Source: Cricetomys ansorgei
Taxonomy: Eukaryota; Chordata; Mammalia; Rodentia; Nesomyidae
Assembly: GCA_026225945.1 (NCBI GenBank)
Contig: JAMJFZ010001222.1
Span: 2,891,501 to 2,955,500, forward strand
Reading direction: 5' to 3'
Length of the DNA stretch: 64,000 bases
Shown here: positions 44,242-54,918 of the stretch, piece after piece
Layout: each line of letters starts with the position of its first letter
Position numbering within the stretch: the stretch's first letter is position 1
Program-made: the position numbers and the translations under genes
The notes under the pieces: generated by a model
What the model saw: the letters and a program-made list of their open reading frames with translations, nothing else
Database searches by the model: none
Told to the model about the DNA's origin: nothing

Positions 44242-45844
44242 ATGGAATCCCATCTTAAAAACCTGCAAAAATAAAGTCTTTGTAACTTGGCTTTGACCCT
44301 CACCACTTCCTGGTGGATTTTCTCAAGATTTCCTCCTCCACCTTCACAGCTCCTTTGCCTGGACCTACACTGTTATTTCTCACACCCCCAACTCCCGGCC
44401 CCTTTCCACAGTACCTTCTTCAGGAGAACTGCTCTCTTCTCTACTGATTCTCTAAGTATTCCCCAAAACCCTGCTCCCTAAATCAGGATTTCTTCAAGGA
44501 CTTCCTAAGTTCCCCTTAGCATTTGCTATTTCCATGGACGCCTCCTCTGGTCCCACCCAGCGGTGAAGGCGCCAGCTACTCCTCCTTCACTTATCTCAGC
44601 TCTGGTCCCGTGTCTCCAGTCGACTTCTGACCATCTCTGCCTTGGTGACTCATGAAGACTTCAAACATGGGGTGCCCAGAAGGGGAATATGTGGCCTTTC
44701 CTTTCAAACGTGTGGTTCTTCCACAATGTTCCTGACCTGACCCCTTTCGTGCCGCACTATCGAGTTCAGTGTTCACCCTGGTTCCGTAACTTCATCTCAC
44801 TAATCAACGGGTCTGCCTAAAGCCCAGCTCGCATTCACTCGGTCAAGAACTGGCATTACCTCCACTGCCATGAGTCTGAGAATAAAGCCTAAAGTGCAGG
44901 CCTGAGTCTTGGACCCCTTCTTGGAGCTCGTCCCTAGTCATGGCTGCTGGCAGTGAATCTTTTGCTCCCAACAGACTCGACCAGAATGTGTGTTCTCTGC
45001 ACTTCCACCACTCATCTCAACTTCCCCTATTCAAAGTCTGACTTTCATGGTCTTCTAGCAGACCTCTTCTCGTCTGTTAAAGAATGACTATAGCACAATA
45101 GAGATATTGGTGGAAGGCTGCCAAATTCCATAAATTGGAGCCATGCACCTCTCATTTCCTCTACCAAACAGAGAACACACCCCAGATTGTTTTGACCTTG
45201 ACAGGGTCTGCAAACAGAACTTTGTTGTTCAAATAACTCACCAGCTTGGCACACAAACATTTCTTTTTGAAGATTCAAACATTGCATTAGTGACTCACCT
45301 GTAGGAGGTGTGAACTGTCTGAATTACAGTTTCTGTAAGAGAGGAGTTTGCAGATAAGACAAACTCCACTGCTTCAGCCTGGCAGCTTTGCAAATGAGAT
45401 CACCAGGAAGCCAAGCAGGGACAAAGGTATATACACAAACTAAAGGGGAACTTGTTTTCATAAAATAATGGCAGATTCAAAGAGGATCAGCTGCAGAGGC
45501 TTCCTTGGGTGCTTGTTGTACATTCAATGTCCAGTCTTTGGCCTTACCTGGTGATGGTGTCAGTCAGGCCAGCCACACCAAAAAGAATCCTTTCAGAAAA
45601 CCAAGGTGAGGCATCATCTAAGAAGACCCAAGTGGTCTTTGTTTTTGTCTGTACAGTATCTGAAATTCCAGACTTTTCTTTTGGTTTCTTGTTCACTTAA
45701 TCCAATCCTATCCCCACACTCATGAGATATCCCAAGCCACTGCAGCTCATGAAATAGACACAAACAGATTTGGGGAGTGTCATATTTTCTCCCCTGAAAA
45801 AGGCATCCTGGCCTACATGGCTGGGTTCAGTTACTTTATCAATT
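44242..45844. other. Unique DNA, nothing recognised
   Basis: About 1.6 kb, fairly GC-rich near 44520-44830, without a recognised repeat or gene. Confidence 0.4.
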
Positions 45845-46455
45845 TCATTTCTGTTGCTGTGTTAAAATACTCCAGGAAAAACAATGTATGGGATAAAGGG
45901 TTTGTTTTAGCAGAATCCCAGGTTATAGTCCATCACTGTGGGGAGGTGACAGTGGCAAGAACTTGAGACAGATGTCTCAAGTCACAGTTATCCAGAGTTG
46001 AGAAGCAGGAGTAGTGAAGGAGTACATGAACATCTGTGCTCAGCCTCCTCTCTCAGCCTACATAGGGCAGGATCCCCTCCCCAGAATGGTCCCTTCCACA
46101 GGGAGTATGCTTCTCACCTCATATCCCATAGACTTGCCTAAGGGCCAGTCTGATTTAGATAAGCCTACATAAGAAGAGACTCTCTTCCCAGGTGATCCTA
46201 GGCTAGAGGTTCTCAACCTGTGGGTCATGACCCCTTTGGGGGTCAAATGACCCTTGCACAGAGGTCACCTAAGACCACCTGCATATCAGATATTTCCATT
46301 ATTATTCATAACAGTAACAAAATTACAGTTATGAAGTAACAATGAAAATAATGTTATGTTTGGGGGTCACCACAACATGAGGAATTGCATTAATGGTCAC
46401 AGGACTAGGAAGGCTGAGAACCACTGATCTAGACTATCAAGTTGACAAGATTAAC
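45845..46455 (-). mobile_element. MaLR LTR, antisense, containing URR1
   Basis: TTTCTGTTGCTGTGTTAAAA, GAGGTGACAGTGGCAAGAAC and TATCAAGTTGACAAGATTAA are antisense MaLR landmarks. The URR1 at 46205-46426 interrupts it close to the LTR start. Confidence 0.75.
46205..46426 (+). mobile_element. URR1 (hAT family) non-autonomous DNA transposon
   Basis: AGAGGTTCTCAACCTGTGGG at the left and AAGGCTGAGAACCACTG at the right are the inverted ends. ACAAAATTACAGTTATGAAG and GGGGTCACCACAACATGAGG lie inside. ATCCTAG and ATCTAG flanks look like a decayed 8-bp hAT duplication. Confidence 0.9.
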
Positions 46456-46599
46456 ATGGCCACTTGGGGAGAGCTCTTGGGTCCACCTCTAGCAACACTA
46501 AGACATCTCTCTTGGCCTCCTCTTTCTCATCTCTAAGTAAGAGAGCTAAGGTTGTTTTGCAGTTGTTGTAAGAATTAAAAATAATTGCTTGCATGTTAT

Positions 46600-47407
46600 G
46601 GTTCCTGATCTTTTGTGTGTGTGTGTATGCGTGTGTATGTATGTGAGTATTTCTCATGCTTTTTCTTTGTGTTTTGCTTTGTCTTATTCTGTGTGATAGC
46701 TATTCTTGGTTGCCATTTTGACTATATTTGAAGTTAACTAAAACCCAAAAATGGAGGAGTACACCTGTGAGGGATTTTTGTTTAATTTGAAGTGGGAAGA
46801 TCCACTTCTAATCCAGATCTTGAGTTAGGAAGACATATCTTTAATCCAGACTTTTTGAGTTTGGAAAACCCACCTCTAATCTGGGCCTTACCTTCTGTTG
46901 GAAGCCTATATAAGGACATTGAAAGAAGGAAGCTTTTGCTCTTTACCTGCTTTCTCTCACTTAGCTAGCATGTCCATTCCTTTACTAGCATTAGATCCTA
47001 CTTATTGAGGATTACCATGTATCCTGAAGACCAGTTAAGACATCTAGCCTCATGGACTGAATAATATGGATTCTTGGATCTTCCATTCATTTGTAGACAC
47101 TGTTGGATTAGCTGGACTACAGCCTGTTAAGTCATTCTAATAGCCCCCTTTTCTATATAGAGATTCATTCTATAAGTTCTGTTACTTCTATACATTCTTC
47201 TGTACATTCTATACTTCTTTTACTCTAGAGAACCCTGACCAATACATTCTGTTTCTTTTTTATTTGCCTATTTGCTTTCTAATTGTTTTCTAAAGAAAGA
47301 GAGAAAGAAGGTGTGGAGTTGGAAAGAGAGGGAAGTGGGGAAGAGATGAGGGAGGCACATCATGACCAGAATATATTTTATGAAAAAAAAAAAGTATTTT
47401 AAATAAG
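46600..47407 (+). mobile_element. L1 3'-UTR fragment, sense, split by a MaLR LTR
   Basis: After the LTR at 46692-47246 the sequence continues as a T-rich L1 3' UTR, a purine-rich block and CATGACCAGAATATATTTTATG with an A tail, the usual rodent L1 end. The T-rich segment before 46692, with a TG microsatellite at 46612-46648, is the upstream part. Confidence 0.65.
46692..47246 (+). mobile_element. MT/MaLR-type LTR, sense, exact 5-bp target duplication
   Basis: 555 bp from TGTGATAGCTATTCTTGG to CCCTGACCAATACA, flanked by TTCTG at 46687-46691 and 47247-47251. Internal landmarks TATATAAGGACATTGAAAG, CATTCCTTTACTAGCATTAG and GTTGGATTAGCTGGACTACA fit rodent MaLR LTRs. Confidence 0.9.
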
Positions 47408-47865
47408 AAAGTAATAACATCTCAGCAGTCTTGTTCAGGAGCTAGACTGAAAAGAACATGCCCATTGGGGAAAAAAAGAATAACTTTAAAGATAAGAGTT
47501 ATTTTGATAAAAACAAAATATCTACAACCCAAAGATGGGATTGTACAGCTTAAGATATCACTCATTTCTTACCTGCAGATTGAAGTCAGTAAATTATTTT
47601 ACACAGTGTAAATTTGAGTGAAAAAGGAAGGCTAGTCTGACTTTCATTAAGAATCCTTCTTGTGCTTATAACAGACATTGGGATTTTTTTTCTTTTTTTA
47701 AACAAACAGCTGTCTTCTTAGATCAGTTAGTATAGTGGTTCGGATCTATCCTGAGAATGTGCCTTTGGAGTTGACCTGTGTTCCTAGTCTTACGGTTTTA
47801 CTTAATTTCCAGTCATTCCTTTAGGTCTGGATTTAATGACTATTATATCTAAAAGCCAAATCTTG
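47408..47865. other. Unique DNA, nothing recognised
   Basis: About 460 bp with no gene. Confidence 0.4.
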
Positions 47866-47945
47866 GGCTAGGGATCTAGCTCAGTGGTGGAAGGCTTCCC
47901 TTGCACATGTAAGACCCTGAGTTTCAGCCCCAGCATTATGACATT
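47866..47945 (+). mobile_element. ID-like SINE, sense
   Basis: GGGCTAGGGATCTAGCTCAG (A box) and TGAGTTTCAGCCCCAGCA (B-box region). Confidence 0.8.
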
Positions 47946-48076
47946 AAAATGGGCAGCCTCCCAGTACAGAGTCCCAATTGGGAACTTACTCAAGAGGATT
48001 ATAAATATATACACAAAGAGTTATGTGCAAAGGTGCTCACTGAACCTTATTTAAAATAACAGAAATTGTGACATAG

Positions 48077-48699
48077 TGTGGGGCTGTTCTAGAGCTAAGA
48101 GGGGGTTGAAGCATGCTTTGAACCCCAGAGTTCTCACTCTCAGAGTGGAAGGCATTTGGCTGCTCCCCTCTCTTACTCTGACAAATCCCAGCTAGCTCCA
48201 ATGCTGCCATGCTTCATGGCATGCCACTGATAAGATCCTGCCTTTTCAAGGAATAAGGCCTGGTTGATGCTTATCCTTGTGGCTGGATGGCCTTGGGCTG
48301 GGCTCCTCTGCTTACCAAGTCTCTTCCTCTAGCCTCTGTGAGACCTCTGCCTATGCAAAGGAGGCTTCCTCAGGACTTTGGCCCCAGCCAATGACAATAC
48401 AACCAATCAGGTCTGATTGTGAGCCCCTCACATGCAAATGGAGCTACCCCAGAACCACTGCCTTAACCAATGACCCTTTCCTCTTTACCCTATAAATGCA
48501 GCTCCTCTTGGTTCAATAAACAGAGCTGTATACACTGGCACTGCCTCCCTGGGAAGTCTGTTTCTTGTCAACTCTCAGCCTCCAACTGGACCTGCCTAGA
48601 CCCACAGACCTGCAGCCCTGAGGTCTCCTCCTCAGAGCTGAGCCAGTGGCCAACAGCTTAGCTACCTTCTGGGGAGGGGAGCAGACAAAAGAATCAACA
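48077..48699 (+). mobile_element. Solo LTR with promoter signals, exact 6-bp target duplication
   Basis: 623 bp from TGTGGGGCTG to AATCAACA, with ACATAG at 48071-48076 and 48700-48705. It holds three CCAAT-type words (about 48386-48478), a TATAAATG box at 48491 and AATAAA at 48515-48520 in the usual U3-R order. Class II (ERVK-like) by duplication length. The 72- and 63-codon frames in it are not genes. Confidence 0.9.
48491..48497 (+). promoter_or_regulatory. TATA box of the solo LTR
   Basis: TATAAAT about 25 bp before AATAAA, preceded by CCAATGAC and AACCAATC words. It could still drive transcription to the right. Activity is not shown by sequence alone. Confidence 0.6.
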
Positions 48700-48705
48700 A
48701 CATAG

Positions 48706-49497
48706 TGTTCCTAATGTGTTTATATATGTGAACATGTATACTCATTTGAGTGCTATAAACCCTACACTTGTATAGATAATTTATATCTACCTTACACTTA
48801 ACCAGTCTAAGAGGAAACACACAATTCTTAATCACCATGACTATTTAAGGGTAAGCCATGGCAGGTGTGTCCTTTTAGCTTGGTTGCATGTTTTAATTTA
48901 TAAGGAGTATTTATTACTTGCAGAGTGAAAAGGGAGATAAATTAATTGTTAGAACTTTAGTTTGGGTGTAGCTCAGCTGTAGCTGATCCATTGATAAGTA
49001 CATTTCCTACGAAAGCAGCTACGTTCTCATACCTACCTCACCCTGACCTCAGACAGAGGCACCACCTGTGGCCCTCTTGTGGGACCAACCAAGACTTCAC
49101 GGGTCAGCACCTGACCTGAAAAGAGAGTCAGAAATTACTCCCTAATCTGCTGAAAAATGACAAGAGACCTGTGAAGCCTTTGTTCGCTGGACCAAGCCTC
49201 TTACTCCAGGTTTTCTTGCTGGCAGATTAGGCCATTCACTGAAGAACTTCAGCAGAGACACCTGAGCAGAATGGGTATCCCTGGAGCTCACAAGGGGCTG
49301 TGGTAAAGTGGTCTCCTGAGCCCCTCGTTGGCCTAATGAACACCTGCTCACAGCTGGACCCAGAGCACCAAGACAAAAACCTTTCTTTCCTTCTTTCCCC
49401 ACTCCTTTCTCCTTCTCCTCTTCCTCCACCTCTTTTCAAGACACTTTTGTCGAATTTGACAAGTAGGCTAGGCCAGTGAGCCCCAGATATCACCTGT
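48706..49497. other. Unique DNA, nothing recognised
   Basis: About 790 bp. The 95- and 85-codon minus frames at 49142-49493 overlap and show no domain. Confidence 0.4.
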
Positions 49498-49626
49498 CCC
49501 AGCTCCCAGCCTGGGATTATAGTCTGTGCTCACCACACAAGCTCTTTTATGTGGGTTCTGGGATCAGACTCAGGCCTTCATGCTTGCAAAGCAAGTACTT
49601 TACTGACTGATCTACCTCCTCAGGCC
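49498..49626 (-). mobile_element. B4/ID-type SINE, antisense
   Basis: CCTGGGATTATAGTCTGTGC (B1-like part) then CATGCTTGCAAAGCAAGTAC and CTGATCTACCTCCTCAGGCC (ID head). Confidence 0.75.
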
Positions 49627-50916
49627 CTAAGACTTCCTTCATAGTTGCCATTGTGCCTAGGATTGTTTGTTTTGGTGTGCTGTGTAAAGTATGTCTGTTA
49701 GAGTAACAATGTCATAACTGACAGAGCTTTTTATAGCAAGTCCAAACTTGATTCTGTTCTAGGCTCCCCCCTACAACCCAGCTCCAGGTCCATTTCTGGA
49801 ACACCCCAGCCTTTCCTTTCCCTTCCAGACCAGCTGCTCTGCAGTAATGTGCTGAGAGGCCAGGGAAGGGACACAGGGTAGCCTCCTTTCTGGGGTGTTC
49901 AATGTGGTTACACACCCTGAGCATGGCAGTCATCGGTACACAGGCTTTCAGCAGATATCCTTATGAGTTCTTCAGGAGGACACATAGAGCAGGCAATGGT
50001 CACTCCTGGCTCAGTTCCTCCAACCATCCCCATGGCTGAATGTAGGCTGTACAGGCCCCATGAGCGCAAGTACCTCAAGAAACACAGAAAGAAACAGCTA
50101 GGGATGAGCATGGGCCCAAGCTGGCTGCTCTCTGTCTGGCCCCGACAAGGTGGTGGGTTTGACTGGCCCCTCACAGCTCTGCTTTCCAGCCTCACTTCCT
50201 TCTCCAAGCCCGGCCTCTGCTCCAGTCTTGAGCTAGCAAGCCCAAAGTTGTCTTCTGATCAAAATCCAAGTGGGGACTCATTCACACCCTGGTATTTGCT
50301 AGACTCCCTCCCTACGGCTGAGAATGTAGCTCAGCAGGGGTAGAGTTAAACATCTAGGCCACAGAGAAAAGTGAGGCACTCTGAAAACGATTTACAGCTA
50401 TTTAAACACAGACCCAGCTTATATTCAGTTCAACCCCAGTACCACAAAATCCATAATCCCTCAGTCTCCACCTTCTGTTGCCCTGGGAATGGAATCAACT
50501 GACTCACGCCCCTGCATCACATGACTGCTTTACATCTCTGTGTTCTTTCCAGTCTTCCTAGCTTGTAAAGGTGTGGGGTGATTGGGCCACATACATAACC
50601 TCTTAGCAATCCCAGATTTCTGGCCATTGAGCTTTGGCTTCCTGAAGGACCTCATTCTTGGGTCCAAGTAGCCAAAAACAACAGAAACTGCGTTACCCCA
50701 GAACCCATCCCTGTCCTTCCTATGAGTGTTCTACATGGGATCCAATCCTGGATGCAGCAAGTACGGTACCTTTACTCTGGCTCTGATAGTCTTTTTCTTT
50801 GGGGGCCTAAAGGTCATCATTTCCTTACAACCTGATTGTGACAGGCCCTGGTACACTTTACCTTTCTCTTGCTTGAGTTTTATCTTATTTAGTGTTAGAT
50901 ATTCTTTTACTTAATT
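49627..50916. other. Mostly unique DNA
   Basis: About 1.3 kb. An ID-like word (GAGAATGTAGCTCAGCAGGGG, about 50320-50340) is the only repeat trace. A 126-codon plus frame at 49963-50343 ends in that SINE trace and overlaps a 99-codon minus frame. Confidence 0.4.
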
Positions 50917-51596
50917 TTTTAAAAAAAATTTCATTCGAGACAAGGCTGTAGTGGGATAGTTGAGTTAGATATTTTATAGTTCTGTACTCTGCCTTTATGG
51001 AACGATGCTCCTGTGGATCCGCTTTCAATGCTGTGTAGGAAGGCTGCTTCCTAATGCCTTGCAGCTTGTTTCACTCTGTAGAAGACTTGCTTCCTGCACC
51101 TGTTCACACCTCTGTGCTAAAAGCAATGGATGTGGCCACCTAGATCTCCACATAAACAGGCCATTTGTTAGTTAACGCAGTTAAAGGATCCTTATGGCCC
51201 TTACAGGTTATGCAGCTGGAAAATAAGAGAAGACTCTGTTTTCCTCAGCTTGGACACCCACTGGGAGATGCAACACTGGCAGACCCTGAAGGGTGTTAGG
51301 TTCTATTCGCTTGTGTAATTAAGGACTGTGGGAGAGTAGGAAGGAGTTTTGAATGAATAAGTGACCTAGGGGCAGAAGCAGAGGGAAGTGATATGAGGGG
51401 AGATCTTTGCCTAAACCTCCAGGTATTGCATCTCTGAGAGGTGTCTCTTGCTTTTTATTGAAACCATTGCAGATATTAACATTTCCTTTACACAAGGTCT
51501 TACCATATAGCCCAGGATGGCCTTGAACTCACAGAGATCCTCTTGCCTCTCCTCCCAGCTGCTGAAACTAAAGGTCATGTGCCACCAAGCCTTGCT
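50917..51596 (-). mobile_element. B1 SINE, antisense, split by a solo LTR
   Basis: Left part ends CATTCGAGACAAGGC (50946). The right part resumes CAAGGTCTTACCATATAGCC and runs to GCCACCAAGCCTTGC. The LTR at 50947-51492 separates them. Confidence 0.85.
50947..51492 (+). mobile_element. Solo LTR (family A), 6-bp target duplication
   Basis: 546 bp from TGTAGTGGG to CCTTTACA, flanked by CAAGGC (50941-50946) and CAAGGT (51493-51498), 5 of 6 matching. Same family as 26520-26969 and related to 1502-2126. Confidence 0.85.
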
Positions 51597-52190
51597 TTTA
51601 TAGCAATTTTTAGTATTGTTGAAGACTTGATTTTAAGTCTTGTTGGGAGGGGTCAGAGCTGTCTCTAGTCAAGTCAAGCTGATGAAGCCCCATTACTGAG
51701 ATAATAACGGAATCCTCTACTCAGGGCTCTGTGAATGAAGGAATGTGAGCTCTAGAAATTCCTTCTAGGGATATTTTGGGTGGTTCCTTTTACAGCCTTG
51801 TGTGGTTCCCATGTGCATGTGCTGATTCACACCCAGCTTTAGACTCCAAGAATAGCCTGTAGAACTGCAGCTGTGTATGCAAATCTCTCCACTGAAACTA
51901 TTCTGCCCTGTGAATTCAGGGCCTCCTGACCCTGGGTCCCAGCTCATCTCCGCTCAGGAATATTGATGGGCTCTACTGGTATTTCCCTTGGGAAGCAGCC
52001 AAGAAAGCTATAGGCTCAAGTCCTGCTGACCTCATAACCAACGTTAACCAAGTGACTTTGAGTCTGTCTAGCTCAGTCAGGAACTCTATAGGAATTAAGC
52101 AGGAGTAATTATTAGACTTGTTTGTTTCCAGTCTGGAATTCCTACCCTGTGCTGTCTGTGACCCTGTAGCTGAAAGTCATTGATTTAAAC
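51597..52190. other. Unique DNA, nothing recognised
   Basis: About 590 bp without gene or repeat. Confidence 0.4.
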
Positions 52191-52306
52191 TTTTTAAGTG
52201 AGATGCGGTGGCATGTGCTTGTAGTCTCAGGTACTCTAGAGGCCAAGATATGTAGATTATTTGAACCTACAGGTTCAAAGTCAGCCTGTCTCCAAGAAAA
52301 AACAAA
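52191..52306 (+). mobile_element. B1-like SINE, sense, diverged
   Basis: GATGCGGTGGCATGTGCTTG then GGTTCAAAGTCAGCCTGTCTCC. Confidence 0.75.
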
Positions 52307-52905
52307 ACATTTTGTCTGATATTTTGTTTCAGAACCAAGTCTTAGTGATCACTTCCTGAAGTTTCTAGAATCAGGCATACTAGCTACTACCTGGACTTCA
52401 GAGGTCACCTAAATCCCTATCATTCATTTGCCAATGAGAAACTGAGGCAGAAGAAAGTCATTTGCCCTGGTCTCCTGACTTCAGGTGGGAATTGTTTGGG
52501 GGTAAAAAAAGAGTTTAGAGAATATGAGTCCTGTGTGTTGGGGTTTAAGTGGGGTCCGTTGCTCCCCAGGTCTCATTGTCTCGCTCGTTCCAGCATTTGC
52601 CATGTTCTATGCCCACAGTGATGTCAGCCTCTACTGCAGTCTCTTCATTGAAGACGTAGATACTTCTAGTCCTCTGGCTATCATCTACTCCTGGCAACTC
52701 TAGAATAATTGGACATTACGGAACTGCAGCACCAGAATGAGGCAGACAGCAAAGCTGGAATTGAGCGGAGCATCAAGGACCTCCTGAGGGGAGCTCATGC
52801 ATCATTTCATAGACAAGAACACTGGAACCCAGCCAGGTGCACTGCCACATGCAGGCAGTGCTACTACTGGTTTTACCCAGGATGCTCAAGCATTAAGTAT
52901 TTGCT
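52307..52905. other. Unique DNA, nothing recognised
   Basis: About 600 bp with no gene. The 74-codon frame at 52709 runs into the next SINE. Confidence 0.4.
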
Positions 52906-52909
52906 CTTA

Positions 52910-53036
52910 TTATTATTTCTTGTTTGTTTTTGAGATAGGATCTCCCTCTGTATTCCTTGCTCTTGTACTCCTGATGCTTATGCCTTGGTTTCCCTCCCAA
53001 GATTTGACAGTATAAGCATACACCACCATGCTCAAC
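52910..53036 (-). mobile_element. Old B1-like SINE, antisense
   Basis: TTTTTGAGATAGGATCTCCC and GCATACACCACCATGCTCA. Confidence 0.7.
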
Positions 53037-54250
53037 AATAATTCATATCTTCAGTGTAAGCTCAGCTTACTACAATATTTGGCTATAGCAACTGCTCCAA
53101 ATCAGTTGGAGCTCTGTTTCAAAAGCTTCTCCATGTCTCTGTACATGAGAACTGAATATATAGTGAATATTTTTTAACAATCTGCTTTGCTTGTTTATTT
53201 GTAAGGTGGAGTGAGAATTCCCAACAGAAGCCTGGGTTGCTACGAGAGGAAGTTTTTGAAAAGGACAAATGTCAGCTAAAAGGAGAAAGAAGAAGAGGGG
53301 AAGAAACAATAGAAACAGTAAGCCAACTGCTCAGGTCATTTTAAAACCCCTGGAGCAGTAGACAATGAGCATATAAGTATGTCTATTTCCTTGCTCTGTG
53401 ATTTTTTTAAGGAACTGCCCCCACCCCATCTACTTGAACACAATATGAAGCACACACTTCCCAGCACGTAAAAGTAGGGAGGATCCTGATTTTGCTGCAT
53501 GGACAGACTTTGCCCTGCCTTATTGACCAGTGGTCACAATAGGGCCTTTCATTGCAGGGCCACATGGTCTCCTGCAATGTGACCTGGGAGCTGGCAAACA
53601 CTCCAGGACAGTACAAAGGAACGGAACTTGTCTTTGTGCTGTGAGTGCACAAGCCAGTCAGCAGTATTGGAGTTGCTTAGTTCCTTCTCTGTTCAGTGCT
53701 CAGCAGCTCCATGGCTCTTTTGCCCGCCGCCTCCTGTCCCTGTGCAGCTCGCAGTGGTTAGTTAGCCAGTGTTGGGTCAGGTCTTGAGCTGACAACGGTC
53801 CTGGTAAAGTCCAACTGGGGAAACATGAATTATTATATTTAAAAGCATTTGTAGAGTTGACTCTACTGTGCACATGGTGGTCCATACTTTAACTTCTAAC
53901 TTGTACATTGTGGGGAGAATTCACTTAGGCAAAGTCTGAAAGAGGAAGGTTGTGAAACTAGGTCAAGAGGAGGTGTCTGGTAACAAAACACACTTTGTAT
54001 TAAATGATGGGAGAAGTATTCCAAACATGTATTTGTAAAGCAAATTCACTGAATATTATGTAATAGTCCCCAGTGACCTTTTGGCATGTGGAGGGGCCTT
54101 TAGACTCTTTGTACTTTGCCCCATGGGGAAAAAGAAAAGCTTCACTGGGTGAGATGGGGGTAGGAAGCAGGGCACAACTGGCTGGACTGACCTTCTGTCC
54201 ATTGACTAGTCCCTGTTTCTTCATTTAGGCAGGAAAATGATAGACAACTT
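53037..54250. other. Unique DNA, nothing recognised
   Basis: About 1.2 kb. Overlapping 81- and 85-codon frames on opposite strands at 53407-53787 cannot both be real, and neither matches a family. Confidence 0.4.
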
Positions 54251-54472
54251 CTTTATGCTGGAGAGATAGCTCAAGAGGCTAAGAGCACATTCTGCTCTTG
54301 CAGAAGATCTGAGTTCAGTTCCTAGCACCACACTGGGCAGCTTCAAACCACCTGTAATTCCAGCTCCCAGGGTCTGATGCCCTCGTCCAGACTGTGCAGG
54401 TCCTTGCACTCACATACACATAGACACATGCCTCATCCCCCATATATACACAACTTAATTTTTTTAAAGCAA
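54251..54472 (+). mobile_element. B2/B3 SINE, sense
   Basis: TGCTGGAGAGATAGCTCAAG, GAGTTCAGTTCCTAGCACC and a CACATACACATAGACAC-type 3' part with an A/T tail. Confidence 0.92.
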
Positions 54473-54475
54473 CCC

Positions 54476-54702
54476 TAGGGGCTGTAGAGATGGCTCAGTG
54501 GTTAAGCCCAATGACTGCTCTTTCAGACATTCTGGATTTAATTTCCTGCATTCACATGGTGGCTCACAACCATTTGCAACTCCAGTTCCAGGGAATCTGA
54601 CATTCTCTTCTACCTCTGCAGGCTCCAGGCACACACATAGTGCACATTCATACATATAGTCAAATCACCATATGCATAAAATAAATATTTTTTAAAAAGC
54701 AG
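54476..54702 (+). mobile_element. B2/B3 SINE, sense
   Basis: GGGGCTGTAGAGATGGCTCA, CACATGGTGGCTCACAACC and CATAAAATAAATA. Second copy in tandem orientation with the previous SINE. Confidence 0.92.
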
Positions 54703-54867
54703 CCCCAAAACTAATGCACTTCAAATCCATGACTGATTCCTGTGTTCAGCTGAGTTTGAGGGTAGAGGGGCAACTGAAAATGGTGTCTGAACGAGCTACA
54801 TAGTGAAACCCTTTTAAAAACAAAAGGTACCCTGAACGGGTAGCCTCAGACTTGTAGTAATTCTTAT

Positions 54868-54918
54868 CCCACAGATTCCTGAGTGCTAAGATCACGTTGC
54901 GTGCCACCACACCCAGTG
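54868..54918 (-). mobile_element. B1 fragment, antisense
   Basis: GATTCCTGAGTGCTAAGATC and GTGCCACCACACCCAG. Confidence 0.75.

Noticed and set aside
48277..48661. Two overlapping 63-72 codon frames downstream of CCAAT words
   Set aside because: They sit inside the solo LTR, across its TATA box and polyadenylation signal, so they are not coding.
54251..54702. Tandem duplication of one SINE
   Set aside because: The two B2/B3 copies differ throughout and each has its own tail, so they are independent insertions.
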